Shown here piece by piece: positions 45,325-54,702 of a DNA stretch of 64,000 bases. Position 1 is the first letter of the stretch, and each line of letters opens with the position of its first letter. Both the position numbers and the translations under genes were made by a program. The notes beneath the pieces are model-generated. The model was not told the DNA's origin and searched no databases. It saw only the letters and a program-made list of their open reading frames with translations. Source of the DNA: Dongia_B soli (GTDB taxonomy: Bacteria; Pseudomonadota; Alphaproteobacteria; Dongiales; Dongiaceae); contig NZ_JAXCLW010000001.1 of NCBI RefSeq assembly GCF_034044715.1, forward strand, positions 682,001 to 746,000, read 5' to 3'.

Positions 45325-45981
45325 TCAGGGCAGGTGCAGCGGCACAGCGAGATAGCAGCCGAATTCCTTGGCGAAATCGCAGCTGATCCGGGCATGCACC
45401 TTGCCCTGCTTATCGAAGAAGCGGCCGGTATCGGTCACCGGAAACACGCCTTCGTGCCAGATGCCGGGATGGATGTAGACCCCGAAACTGCCGTCGCAAT
45501 AGAAACCGACGAAATGCTCCGGCTTGACGTCATCGCCCGGCAGCGCCAGCGGCAAGACGAAAGGCTGGCCGTCCAGCGGATAAAAAAGCTGCCCGCCATC
45601 GGGATGATAATTGGCATGCCAGAGCAGCACATGTTTCCGCTCGATGGTCGCGGTGCCGTCCACCGCTTCTGAAGGCGGGCGGCTCCAGCCGAGTAGATAG
45701 TGGTTCACCGCCGTGTCCTGCACCGCATTATTGCGGCCGTAGAGCACGTCGCCGGACCACCAGCTTTCGAAGACGCCCTCGGTCGTCCCGCCTTCATTGC
45801 CGGTGCCCACATCTACCGGGCGCCAGCCCGCCGCCGGCCAAGTGACGATTTCCACCGGATGGGCTCGGTAGTTCTCAACGATCGCTCCATATCCAACCAG
45901 CGAGTCAGGCGTAGCCCGTATCAGCGGCGCTTCATGCACCGGCAAAGAGGTGACGGTTTCCGGCTTGAAGATAACGGACAT
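45325..45981 (-). CDS. allA: Ureidoglycolate lyase family protein
   Basis: 218 residues of the AllA-type cupin family that splits ureidoglycolate to glyoxylate and urea. Recognisable features: a GYGAIVENY opening segment, a cupin core with ERKHVLLWHANYHPDGG, and GVYIHPGIWHEGVFPV with conserved His. No other purine-degradation gene (allantoinase, allantoicase, xanthine dehydrogenase) is in view. It is longer than E. coli AllA (about 160). The activity is inferred from family membership. Confidence 0.8.
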   Translation of the reverse strand: MSVIFKPETVTSLPVHEAPLIRATPDSLVGYGAIVENYRAHPVEIVTWPAAGWRPVDVGTGNEGGTTEGVFESWWSGDVLYGRNNAVQDTAVNHYLLGWSRPPSEAVDGTATIERKHVLLWHANYHPDGGQLFYPLDGQPFVLPLALPGDDVKPEHFVGFYCDGSFGVYIHPGIWHEGVFPVTDTGRFFDKQGKVHARISCDFAKEFGCYLAVPLHLP

Positions 45982-46071
45982 GGATGCTTCTCCGACGGTG
46001 CCTCGAAGCCACCAGCATGCCCGTCATCCTGCCGGCGTTCAATCGAGACAGATGCCGGCTACGTCGCGAGG

Positions 46072-46416
46072 TTAATCGACGATTTCGTAATCGACGCGAA
46101 TGTCACGGCCGATTGCGAAGAGGTAGCACGGCTCGCCATGCTTTTCGCAAAGCTGGATCGCCCTCTGGCCATAGGAAGTGCCTCTGGTACAGATAAGCTC
46201 TTCACAATAGCTATAGGCCGCCCAATCACCCGAGCGCGACACAGCAAAGGCGCCGGGACGCGTCGAACCGATATCCGGATTATAGTAGTTTTGAAAGAAC
46301 GTCATGGCCGTTTGGCCGATCTTGGCCTTCTGGCCTGGTGCAGGGTCGTTATGGCCCGCGCAGCCAGCTGTCGCTAACGCCGTCACTCCGACGAGCGCAG
46401 CAATTTTCGCTTTCAT
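46072..46416 (-). CDS. Small Cys-rich putative lipoprotein of unknown function
   Basis: 114 residues. The ATG at 46416 is chosen because GGGGGAG sits 6 bases upstream; the ATG at 46422 abuts it. Hydrophobic signal AALVGVTALATAGC ends in a Cys that could be lipidated, although Thr at -3 makes the lipobox non-standard. The mature part has four more Cys (YCEELIC, LCEKHGEPC), probably two disulfides, followed by LFAIGRDIRVDYEIV, which recalls DUF4189-type secreted domains. Function unknown. Confidence 0.72.
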   Translation of the reverse strand: MKAKIAALVGVTALATAGCAGHNDPAPGQKAKIGQTAMTFFQNYYNPDIGSTRPGAFAVSRSGDWAAYSYCEELICTRGTSYGQRAIQLCEKHGEPCYLFAIGRDIRVDYEIVD

Positions 46417-46492
46417 TGTCATCTCCCCCAACTGACGAAGGGAGCATAAATGCACAACTTATCGGCCGGCAAGTGGCCGGCTGGACAACCTT

Positions 46493-47446
46493 TTAGCTGG
46501 ACAACCGCTGCACCACCAGCCGGGCGGCGGCGAAGTCCTCCAGCGCCGTGCCGACCGATTTGAATAAGGTCACTTCATCGCCGCTCGCCCGGCCGCGGTG
46601 GTTTTTTCGGCAAAGATCAAAAAGGTCCGCCCTGATGGCTTCCGGCTGGATCAGGCCCGCTTTCAGCGGCTGTACGATATCGCCGCCCTCCTTCATCGCC
46701 CCCTCGCGGGTATCGACGAAGAGGCTGGCTCGGCCGATCGCGACATCGTCGGCTTCCCGCATCTGCGGCGTGAAGGCGCCGATCAGGTCGAGATGCGATC
46801 CGGGCTTCAACCAGGCGCCGTGGATCAACGGTTCGGTCGAGAGCGTGGCGCAGGAAATGAGGTCGGCTTCCCGGGCCGATTGTTCCAGATTGTCGGCAAC
46901 CTCGGCATCGATGCCGAGATCGACCAGTTCCTTGACCTTGGCTACCGCCTTATGCGCATCCCGCGCCCAGACCCGCACCCGCTTGATCGGCCGAAGCGAG
47001 CGATGGGCTTCCACCAGCGGCACGGCCAGCGCGCCGGCACCGACCATCAGCATCAGATGGGCATCTTCCCGCGCCAGATAATCGGCCGCCAAAGCCGATG
47101 CCGCCGCCGTGCGCCGCGCCGTCAAGGACGGCCCATCAATCAAAGCGCTGGGTATGCCCGTTGCCCCATCGAGCAGCAGATAGACCCCCTGCACGGCCGG
47201 CAGATTGCGTTGGCCATTGCCGGGCGTGACCGTGACCATCTTCATGCCGATCGCCTTGCCACCTTCCCAGGCCGGCATCAGCAGCAATGTCTGTTCCGGT
47301 TCGCCGTTCGGCATTGGGATGCCGTAATGATGGCGGACCGGCACGGTCCAGTCTTGGGCAAAGCCGCGGCGTAGGGCCTCGACGAGGGACGGATAATCGA
47401 GCAGGCGCGCGACTTCCGCAGCGGTGACGAAAGGAACTTGGCTCAT
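46493..47446 (-). CDS. Ornithine cyclodeaminase/mu-crystallin family protein
   Basis: 317 residues. NAD(P)-binding region MLMVGAGALAVPLVEAHRSLRP, substrate-side DGPSLTARRTAAASALAADYL and GMKMVTVTPGN, and C-terminal TLFKSVGTALEDFAAARLV, all typical. The family includes ornithine cyclodeaminase, alanine dehydrogenase and ketimine reductases, so the reaction is not determinable. The ATG at 47446 has AAGGTG upstream. Confidence 0.9.
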   Translation of the reverse strand: MSQVPFVTAAEVARLLDYPSLVEALRRGFAQDWTVPVRHHYGIPMPNGEPEQTLLLMPAWEGGKAIGMKMVTVTPGNGQRNLPAVQGVYLLLDGATGIPSALIDGPSLTARRTAAASALAADYLAREDAHLMLMVGAGALAVPLVEAHRSLRPIKRVRVWARDAHKAVAKVKELVDLGIDAEVADNLEQSAREADLISCATLSTEPLIHGAWLKPGSHLDLIGAFTPQMREADDVAIGRASLFVDTREGAMKEGGDIVQPLKAGLIQPEAIRADLFDLCRKNHRGRASGDEVTLFKSVGTALEDFAAARLVVQRLSS

Positions 47447-47520
47447 GATGCTCGGCACCTTACGCAGTTCCCGCAGCGGCGTCGAGAGCGGGGAAAAGCG
47501 GCAGTTCAAACGCCGCGAAG

Positions 47521-48447
47521 TTAGGGTGCGAAATCCTGATAGCGGATTGCGGTGGCGGCGATAACCGGGCCGTGTTCCTGCAGATTGGCAATGACGGCGA
47601 CAGCATCCGGCGCGCTTTCGCCAGCCGGAAGCGGAGCGAGGGTCACCGGCAGCGTTTCCGCCTTGCCCGTCCATTGCCCGAGCTTCCGCAATGAACGCAC
47701 GACATTATAGGAGACCAGGTCCCTGCCGGCATTTTCTCCGGCCGCCACGGTGGTTTCCACCTTATGCCGATAGGTCAACAGCCAAAGCGTCACTGGGGAC
47801 GGCAGATTTGCCTGCGGCAAATCCAGCAGAACATTGCCGCTATCATCCCGCATCATGCGGATCGCCGTCATGCGGGCCACGTGACGGCCATCGGCCAAGG
47901 CGATCGCCAGAGCCGTCGGATCGGTTCCAAGCGAGTCCGAGGTGCCGGCGATGATGACCTGCGGTGTGTAGACCATGGCATGGCCCAAAGCATCGCCATA
48001 GCCGCGCTGACGGGCAGAGAAAGCGGGATCGGCATTGCGGTCCGGCCAGCCGATATAGTCCCAATAATCGACGTGATAAGAGAGCGGCAGGATCGAACGC
48101 TGCCCGACATATTTGCCCAGATTTTCATCGGCGGGAGGACAGGAGGTGCAGCCCTCGGAGGTGAAAAGCTCCACCACGACCGGGGTTGCCGAGGTCAGCG
48201 CGGTGATCGGTGTCAAACTTACCGCCAAGGCTGCCGTGGGTGTCATATCGGCTTCGGCCGGCATGTTGCTTTGAGCCGGCATAGGCGCCGCAGGTGCAGT
48301 GGCTGGCGCGACAAGACCCTCTGCGGAGCCCGGCCCCTTATCCGCTCCCGTGCCCCCCTGCGCCTGTCCCCATGCGCCATCGGAGCCGGCAAAACTGGTT
48401 GCCACCGCGATCATTGCCGACGCCAAGATGAATAATCGAAGCCCCAT
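47521..48447 (-). CDS. DUF1223 family exported thioredoxin-like protein
   Basis: 308 residues from the ATG at 48447 (a GTG at 48492 is possible). N-terminal signal sequence LRLFILASAMIAVATSFAG, then a Pro/Ala-rich linker of about 60 residues, then the DUF1223 core: VVELFTSEGCTSCPPADENL with a CxxC (SEGCTSC), SYHVDYWDYIGWPD and YTPQVIIAG. Thioredoxin-like in fold, with no proven activity that I know. Alone on its strand apart from the downstream ornithine-cyclodeaminase-like gene. Confidence 0.88.
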   Translation of the reverse strand: MGLRLFILASAMIAVATSFAGSDGAWGQAQGGTGADKGPGSAEGLVAPATAPAAPMPAQSNMPAEADMTPTAALAVSLTPITALTSATPVVVELFTSEGCTSCPPADENLGKYVGQRSILPLSYHVDYWDYIGWPDRNADPAFSARQRGYGDALGHAMVYTPQVIIAGTSDSLGTDPTALAIALADGRHVARMTAIRMMRDDSGNVLLDLPQANLPSPVTLWLLTYRHKVETTVAAGENAGRDLVSYNVVRSLRKLGQWTGKAETLPVTLAPLPAGESAPDAVAVIANLQEHGPVIAATAIRYQDFAP

Positions 48448-48580
48448 AATGGGTCGCAGGTTAGCTCCGGCCCCGGCGCAGCGGCGAATCACGAAGCGGT
48501 GAAACTGTGCCGTCTGAACAATGATTTAACTGGGAATCACGCGACGCCAGTGTGCGGGGCTGCGCGATTTTTGCGGGCGC

Positions 48581-48799
48581 TCAAAAATCGCTGACCCGGC
48601 CATTCCGCTCCCAATCGCCATAACGCGTCGGCTCGGGACCGCTCGGACCGCCGATCTCAACCGGTTTCTCCGGCTTCGCGGGATCGGCCGGCTGCGTCCC
48701 GGCGGGAACCGGTTTCGCCGGTTTTGCCACCGTCGGATGGCCGGAAGATGCGGCCGGCGAAGGTTTACTGCCAGTTTTTGACGTTGATTTCCGTTCCAT
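48581..48799 (-). CDS. DUF1674 / succinate dehydrogenase assembly factor 4 homologue
   Basis: 72 residues. A Lys/Pro/Ala-rich N-terminus, then the conserved C-terminal block [20 protein letters not shown] and VSDF, which defines the SDHAF4 family. In mitochondria this factor binds the flavinylated SdhA subunit and protects it before complex II assembly. Short but unmistakable. It is near htpX and rsmB, a grouping frequent in alphaproteobacteria. Confidence 0.93.
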   Translation of the reverse strand: MERKSTSKTGSKPSPAASSGHPTVAKPAKPVPAGTQPADPAKPEKPVEIGGPSGPEPTRYGDWERNGRVSDF

Positions 48800-48973
48800 G
48801 CGGCGATCTTACCGGCCGCCGATCGCCTCTTTCAAGACATCTCCTTTCGACGGACCGGCATCTTGATCGTATCGCTTTGGCCTCCAACATAAAAAGCCGT
48901 CAAACGCAGCGACATTGGTGTTGCGAAATATGTGCACAGGCACCGGCTCTTAGCCGTGCCGGCGAGGCTGACA

Positions 48974-49987
48974 ATGGGACATGTGAAGACGGGACTGTTG
49001 CTGGCGGCGATGACCGCGCTGTTCATGGTGGTCGGTTATGCGATCGGCGGCCAAGGTGGCATGCTGATCGCGCTCGCCATCGCCTGCGCCACCAATCTTT
49101 TCGCCTATTGGAATGCCGATAAAATGGTGCTGCGCATGTATGGCGCCCGGCAGATCGACCGGGCGACGGCACCGGATTTCTACGATCTGGTGGCCGAGCT
49201 GGCGCAGCGTGCGCAATTACCGATGCCCAAGGTCTTCCTAATCGAGAATGCGCAGCCCAACGCCTTTGCAACGGGCCGCAATCCGGAAAACGCCGCTGTG
49301 GCCGCGACGACCGGAATCCTCAGGACGCTGAGTCGCCAGGAACTGGCTGGCGTCATGGCCCATGAGCTGGCGCATGTGAAGAACCGCGACAGCCTGACCA
49401 TGACGATCACCGCTTGCCTGTCCGGCGCCATCGGCATGCTGGCCAGTTTCGCGCAGATGAGCGTGTTTTTCGGCGGCAGCCGCGACCGGGAAAATCCCTT
49501 GGGCGGGATCGGCCTGCTATTGGCAGCGCTGGTCGCACCTTTGGCCGCCATGCTGGTGCAATTCGCGATCTCCCGGTCGCGCGAATATGAGGCCGACCGG
49601 ATGGGTGCGGAAATCTGCGGCCAGCCGCGCTGGCTGGCCTCCGCCTTGGCGAAGATCTCGCAGGGCGCTGCCGCGATTCCCAATCCCGAAGCCGAGGCCA
49701 ATCCAGCCACGGCCCATCTCTTCATCATCAATCCGCTCCATGGCGGCGGCATGGCCAGCCTGTTCTCCACTCATCCCTCCACCCAGGAGCGGATCACCCG
49801 CCTGCTGGCGATGCAGCCCGCGTCCGGTGGCATGCGCGACGAGGCTTTTGCGCGGCCAGCGAATCCGTGGGACACCGGCACCTCATCGGAGGATAGAGCG
49901 GCCTCCGATGCACCTGGGAAGGCACCCCGCGGGACCAGCCGCATCCCGCGCAGCAGTGATGACGCAAGACGCGGCCCCTGGGGCTGA
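48974..49987 (+). CDS. htpX: Membrane zinc metalloprotease HtpX
   Basis: 337 residues, M48B family, inner membrane, degrades misfolded membrane proteins. TM segments near 5-25 and 30-46; zinc motif HELAH (His130, Glu131, His134) with the third ligand in [10 protein letters not shown] (about 204-206); two more hydrophobic segments lie between. The C-terminal 45 residues are polar and low-complexity, longer than in E. coli. The ATG at 48974 has GAGG upstream; the earlier in-frame ATG at 48932 is unlikely. Followed by rsmB. Confidence 0.95.
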   Translation: MGHVKTGLLLAAMTALFMVVGYAIGGQGGMLIALAIACATNLFAYWNADKMVLRMYGARQIDRATAPDFYDLVAELAQRAQLPMPKVFLIENAQPNAFATGRNPENAAVAATTGILRTLSRQELAGVMAHELAHVKNRDSLTMTITACLSGAIGMLASFAQMSVFFGGSRDRENPLGGIGLLLAALVAPLAAMLVQFAISRSREYEADRMGAEICGQPRWLASALAKISQGAAAIPNPEAEANPATAHLFIINPLHGGGMASLFSTHPSTQERITRLLAMQPASGGMRDEAFARPANPWDTGTSSEDRAASDAPGKAPRGTSRIPRSSDDARRGPWG

Positions 49988-50094
49988 GGTCGCGCCGCGC
50001 GACATCCGGCCAGCGCGCTTCGGTTCCACCGCGCACCTCAAGTTTCCTGCATACAGGCTTAGACAAGGCAGGAGGGATCGGGCATAAGGGCGCC

Positions 50095-51495
50095 ATGTTG
50101 CCTGACCCGATCTCGTCCGATCCCAACTCCCCCTCCAACCCGGCTGAGCCGATGGGCGATATGCCCGTCATTTCGGCACGCGCCGCCGCCTTGGATCTGC
50201 TGGAAGCGGTGCTGCGCCGGCGGCAACCATTGGACGAAGCCTTGAGCAGCCATCCGGATCTCGGGCGGTTGCCGAGCCGCGACCGGCAATTCGTCCGCGC
50301 GCTCGTCACCACCGCGCTGCGGCATCTCGGCCAGATCGATCACACTTTGGCGCAATGCCTGGAAAAGCCCCTGCCGGCCCGGGCCAGCGCGGTGCGCAAC
50401 ATCCTGCGCCTGGGTGTGGCGCAGACGCTGTTCCTCCAGACCCCGGCTCATGCCGCGGTCGATACCATGGTCAGCCTGGTCGCCAAACGCGGTGGCGAAG
50501 CCGGTTATAAGGGCCTCGTCAATGCCGTTTTGCGCCGCATCGTCCGGGATGCCGAGCTGTTCCGCCAGGCGCGGCCCGGGAATGGTATCTTCACCGGTGC
50601 AATCAGCCTGCCTGACTGGCTGTGGCAGAGCTGGGTGAAGGCCTATGGCGTTCAGCAGGCGACGGCGATTGCCACCGCGCATCTGGCGGAACCGCCACTG
50701 GATTTCACCGTGCGGCGCGATCCCGCTCATTGGGCCAAGTTGCTGCAAGGCGAGGTCCTGCCGACCGGCACGGTGCGGCGCCCGCCTCATCCGCAGGAAC
50801 ATTACCGCCCCTCGCCCCGCATCGAGGATCTGCCAGGCTTCGCCGAAGGCATGTGGTGGGTGCAGGATGCCGCCGCCGCGCTGCCAGCCAGGCTGCTGGG
50901 CGGCGATCTCACCGGCCAGCGCGTCTTGGATATGTGCGCCGCACCCGGCGGCAAGACGGCGCAGCTTGCCTTGGCAGGGGCGGCGGTGACGGCGCTCGAC
51001 CGCTCCAATAAGCGCCTGGAACGCGTGAAGGAAAATCTCATCCGCCTGCAACTGACGGCGCAATTGGAAGCTGCCGATGCAGCGCTCTGGCGCAAGGGCA
51101 AGGAATTCGATGCGATTTTGCTGGATGCGCCCTGCTCTGCCACCGGCACGATCCGCCGGCACCCCGACGTGGCCTGGCTGAAAGACCCACGCGATATCGT
51201 CAAGCTGACCGCGACCCAGGACCGCCTGCTCGATGCCGCCGCTGCCTTGGTGCGGCCCGGCGGGCGCATCGTTTATTGCACCTGTTCGCTGCAGCCGGAA
51301 GAAGGCGAAGCACGGATCGCCGCCTTCCTTGCCCGCAATCCGTCGATGCGCCGGCTGCCGATCGGCGCCTTCGAAATCGGCGGGTTGGAAGAATTGCTGA
51401 CCCGCGACGGCGATCTCCGCTCCTTCCCCTACCAGCTCTCCCAGCAAGGCGGCATCGACGGCTTCTATGCCGCGCGGCTCACGCTCGACAGCTAG
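50095..51495 (+). CDS. rsmB: 16S rRNA (cytosine-967-C5)-methyltransferase
   Basis: 466 residues. N-terminal NusB-like RNA-binding domain (AALDLLEAVLRRRQPLDEAL, VRNILRLGVAQTLFL), then a SAM methyltransferase domain: DMCAAPGGKTAQLALAG, catalytic Cys pair in DAPCSATGTIRRHPDVAW and IVYCTCSLQPEEGE. AAGGG lies five bases before the ATG. RsmB/Sun after htpX is a common alphaproteobacterial order. Converges on tdh 30 bp away. Confidence 0.96.
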   Translation: MLPDPISSDPNSPSNPAEPMGDMPVISARAAALDLLEAVLRRRQPLDEALSSHPDLGRLPSRDRQFVRALVTTALRHLGQIDHTLAQCLEKPLPARASAVRNILRLGVAQTLFLQTPAHAAVDTMVSLVAKRGGEAGYKGLVNAVLRRIVRDAELFRQARPGNGIFTGAISLPDWLWQSWVKAYGVQQATAIATAHLAEPPLDFTVRRDPAHWAKLLQGEVLPTGTVRRPPHPQEHYRPSPRIEDLPGFAEGMWWVQDAAAALPARLLGGDLTGQRVLDMCAAPGGKTAQLALAGAAVTALDRSNKRLERVKENLIRLQLTAQLEAADAALWRKGKEFDAILLDAPCSATGTIRRHPDVAWLKDPRDIVKLTATQDRLLDAAAALVRPGGRIVYCTCSLQPEEGEARIAAFLARNPSMRRLPIGAFEIGGLEELLTRDGDLRSFPYQLSQQGGIDGFYAARLTLDS

Positions 51496-51525
51496 ACAGC
51501 CATCCCCAACCGGCTGGCAGTGCCG

Positions 51526-52554
51526 CTAGGCCGCCCAGTCGAGGATGACCTTGCCTGATTGCCCCGACAGCATGGCGTCGAAGCCGGTCTTGAACTGATC
51601 GACCGGGAAGTGGTGGGTCAGGATCGGCGAGAGGTCGAGGCCGCTTTGCAGCATCGACACCATCTTGTACCAGGTCTCGAACATCTCGCGGCCATAGATC
51701 CCCTTGATCTCCAGCCCCTTGAAGATGACCTGATTCCAATCGATCGCGGTTTCCGCCGGCGGAATGCCGAGCAAGGCCACCTTGCCGCCATGATTCATCA
51801 CGTTCAGCAGATCGCGGAAGGCAACCGGCACGCCGGACATTTCCAGACCGATATCGAAGCCTTCCTGCATGCCGAGATCGTCCATCACGTCGCGCAGCCG
51901 GTCGCGACTGACATTCACCGCCCGGCTGGCGCCCATCTTTCGCGCGAGATCGAGGCGGTAATCGTTCACATCGGTGATCACCACATGGCGTGCGCCGACA
52001 TGGCGGCAGATCGCCGCTGCCATGATGCCGATCGGGCCGGCGCCGGTGATCAGCACGTCCTCGCCGACCAGGTTGAAGCTGAGCGCCGTATGGGTGGCAT
52101 TGCCGAAGGGATCGAAGATCGCCGCCAGATCGTCGCTGATATTGTCAGGAATCTTGAAGGCATTGACCGCCGGCAGGACGAGATATTCGGCGAAAGCGCC
52201 TGGCACATTGACGCCGATGCCGACCGTGTTGCGGCAGAGATGGCGCCGCCCGGCGCGGCAATTACGGCAATGACCGCAGGTGATATGGCCTTCGCCGGAA
52301 ACCCGGTCGCCGATCGAAAAGCCGCGCACTTCCTGGCCGATCTCGATGATCTCGCCGACATATTCATGGCCGACCTGCATCGGCACCGGAATGGTTTTCT
52401 GTGCCCAGTCGTCCCATTTCCAGATGTGGATATCGGTGCCGCAGATCGCGGTCTTGCGGATCTTGATCAGCACGTCGTTATGGCCGACTTCCGGTTTCGG
52501 CAGATCGGTCAGAATCAGCCCCGGTCCCCGTTCCAGTTTGGCAAGTGCTTTCAT
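51526..52554 (-). CDS. tdh: L-threonine 3-dehydrogenase
   Basis: 342-residue zinc-dependent medium-chain dehydrogenase oxidising threonine to 2-amino-3-ketobutyrate. Catalytic zinc site [11 protein letters not shown] and GHEYVGE; structural zinc [18 protein letters not shown] motif [19 protein letters not shown] and [12 protein letters not shown] are characteristic of Tdh. It follows kbl by 31 bp, so the operon runs kbl-tdh on the minus strand, completing threonine to glycine plus acetyl-CoA. Confidence 0.97.
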   Translation of the reverse strand: MKALAKLERGPGLILTDLPKPEVGHNDVLIKIRKTAICGTDIHIWKWDDWAQKTIPVPMQVGHEYVGEIIEIGQEVRGFSIGDRVSGEGHITCGHCRNCRAGRRHLCRNTVGIGVNVPGAFAEYLVLPAVNAFKIPDNISDDLAAIFDPFGNATHTALSFNLVGEDVLITGAGPIGIMAAAICRHVGARHVVITDVNDYRLDLARKMGASRAVNVSRDRLRDVMDDLGMQEGFDIGLEMSGVPVAFRDLLNVMNHGGKVALLGIPPAETAIDWNQVIFKGLEIKGIYGREMFETWYKMVSMLQSGLDLSPILTHHFPVDQFKTGFDAMLSGQSGKVILDWAA

Positions 52555-52585
52555 CTGTCGCTCCTGCGGACAATGTCCGGTTGGT

Positions 52586-53791
52586 TCAAATCGCTTGCAG
52601 ATTCCGGCCGACCTTGGTGAAGGCGGCGATTGCTCTGTTGAGATGGTCGCGGCTATGGGCAGCACTCATCTGGGTGCGAATGCGGGCCTGGCCCTTGGGC
52701 ACCACCGGATAGCTGAAGCCGATCACATAGATCCCTTCCGCCAGCAGAGCTTCGGCCATGCGGCCGGCCAGCACCGCATCGCCCAACATCACCGGAATGA
52801 TGGGATGCCGGCCGGGCACCAGCGTGAATCCGGCCGCGGCCATCTGCTCGCGGAAATAGGTGCCGTTCGCCGCCACCTGCTGGCGCAACGCCGCCCCTTC
52901 CGAACTCGACAGCAAGTCCAGCACCGTGAGGCTGGCGGCAACGATGGCCGGGGCGAGGCTGTTGGAAAAGAGATAGGGCCGCGAGCGCTGGCGCAAGAGA
53001 TCGACCACCGGCCGCTTGGCCGCGACATAGCCGCCGCTGGCCCCGCCCAGGGCCTTGCCCAGGGTGCCGGTCACGATATCGACGCGTCCTTCGACACCAC
53101 AAGCTTCCGGCGTGCCACGACCATTTTCCCCGATGAAGCCCACGGCGTGGGAATCATCCACCATGACCAGCGCGCCATAGCGATCCGCCAGATCGCAGAT
53201 CGCCTTGAGATCGGCGATGATGCCGTCCATGGAAAAGACGCCGTCGGTGGCGACCAGCACATGCCGGGCACCGGCCGAGCGAGCCGCCTGGAGCTGCGTT
53301 TCCAAATCCGCCATGTCGTTGTTGCGGTAGCGGAAGCGCTTGGCCTTGCAGAGCCGGATGCCGTCAATGATGCTGGCATGGTTGAGCGCATCCGAGATGA
53401 CGGCATCCTCTTCGCCCAACAGCGTTTCGAACAGGCCGCCATTGGCATCGAAGCAGCTGGAATAGAGAATGGTGTCCTCGAAGCCAAGGAAGCGGCTGAG
53501 CGCCGCCTCCAATTCCTTATGGAGGGTCTGGGTGCCGCAAATGAACCGTACCGATGCCATGCCGAAGCCATATTGGTCGAGCCCGCCCTTGGCGGCGGCG
53601 ATCAGGCGGGAATCATCGGCCAGGCCGAGATAGTTGTTGGCGCAGAAATTGAGCACCTCGGCGCCCGATTCGAGCCGGATCGCGGCCTGCTGCCGGCCGG
53701 CGAGCAAACGTTCGGATTTATAGAACCCATCCGTTCGGATGCCTGCCAAGGTGTCGCTGAGTTGACCGTAAAATGCGGCTTTTCCCGTCAT
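52586..53791 (-). CDS. kbl: Glycine C-acetyltransferase (2-amino-3-ketobutyrate CoA ligase)
   Basis: 401-residue PLP enzyme of the alpha-oxoamine synthase family. PLP Lys in [12 protein letters not shown], plus [41 protein letters not shown] and [10 protein letters not shown]. It cleaves 2-amino-3-ketobutyrate with CoA to glycine and acetyl-CoA. The ATG at 53791 matches the family start. Upstream of tdh; divergent from rpe with 222 bp between. Confidence 0.97.
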   Translation of the reverse strand: MTGKAAFYGQLSDTLAGIRTDGFYKSERLLAGRQQAAIRLESGAEVLNFCANNYLGLADDSRLIAAAKGGLDQYGFGMASVRFICGTQTLHKELEAALSRFLGFEDTILYSSCFDANGGLFETLLGEEDAVISDALNHASIIDGIRLCKAKRFRYRNNDMADLETQLQAARSAGARHVLVATDGVFSMDGIIADLKAICDLADRYGALVMVDDSHAVGFIGENGRGTPEACGVEGRVDIVTGTLGKALGGASGGYVAAKRPVVDLLRQRSRPYLFSNSLAPAIVAASLTVLDLLSSSEGAALRQQVAANGTYFREQMAAAGFTLVPGRHPIIPVMLGDAVLAGRMAEALLAEGIYVIGFSYPVVPKGQARIRTQMSAAHSRDHLNRAIAAFTKVGRNLQAI

Positions 53792-54013
53792 GTCGCTGCT
53801 CGACCTCCCTTTCGGCTGGCCCGGTCCGGCGGCGTGCCCGCTCGGCCGGTCTTGGGGCGCCATGGCCACCATCTTGCGGGGCTGCTCCCGAGCCGGCAAA
53901 TGCCAATTTCTCAGATGCCGGATGAATTTGCCGCCGTAATGCCACAATTGCCGGCCCGGCTCGGCTTGCTCCACCGGATTCCAGGTGGTAGGTATCCGGC
54001 AAGGGATAAAGCC

Positions 54014-54688
54014 ATGCAGCAAAAGATCAAAATCGCCCCCTCGATTCTTTCCGCCGATTTCGCCCGGTTGGGCGCGGAGGTGCAGGCGATCACGGCGGCG
54101 GGTGCCGATTATGTCCATGTCGATGTCATGGATGGTCATTTCGTGCCCAATCTGACCATCGGACCGATGGTGGTGAAGGCCCTGCGGCCCCATAGCACCC
54201 TGCCCTTCGACGTTCACCTGATGATCGCCCCGGTGGATGCCTTCGCGCAGGAATTCGCCGCCGCCGGCGCCGATATCATCACCTTCCATCCGGAGGCGGG
54301 TCCACATCCCCACCGCACCGTGCAGCTGATCAAGTCGCTCGGCAAGAAGGCCGGCGTGTCGCTCAATCCGGCGACCCCGCTTTCCGTCCTGGATCACCTG
54401 CTGCCGGAAATCGACCTGGTCCTGGTGATGAGCGTCAATCCGGGCTTCGGCGGACAGAAATACATCGCCAGCGCCACCGACAAGCTTCGCGAGCTCCGCC
54501 GCCGCATCGACGACGTCTCGTCGCGCCAGGGCGGCCGGCCGATCGACCTGGAGGTCGATGGCGGCATCAATGAGGAAACCGCACGGATCGCCATTGCCGC
54601 CGGGGCCGATGTTCTGGTCGCCGGCACCGCCACCTTTACCGGCGGCCCCGATGCCTATGCCGGCAACATTGCCCGTTTACGTGGCTGA
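54014..54688 (+). CDS. rpe: Ribulose-phosphate 3-epimerase
   Basis: 224-residue TIM-barrel enzyme of the pentose phosphate pathway. Catalytic/metal motifs: [50 protein letters not shown] and LEVDGGI. AAGGGA precedes the ATG at 7 bases. Starts a plus-strand run with a heparinase-family gene 14 bp after its stop. Confidence 0.97.
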   Translation: MQQKIKIAPSILSADFARLGAEVQAITAAGADYVHVDVMDGHFVPNLTIGPMVVKALRPHSTLPFDVHLMIAPVDAFAQEFAAAGADIITFHPEAGPHPHRTVQLIKSLGKKAGVSLNPATPLSVLDHLLPEIDLVLVMSVNPGFGGQKYIASATDKLRELRRRIDDVSSRQGGRPIDLEVDGGINEETARIAIAAGADVLVAGTATFTGGPDAYAGNIARLRG

Positions 54689-54702
54689 GTGAGGTCTCCA
54701 GC

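Noticed and set aside
52280..54013. Long in-frame extension upstream of rpe covering kbl and part of tdh
   Set aside because: The Rpe sequence starts at 54014 with its own ribosome site; the extension is antisense to kbl and tdh.
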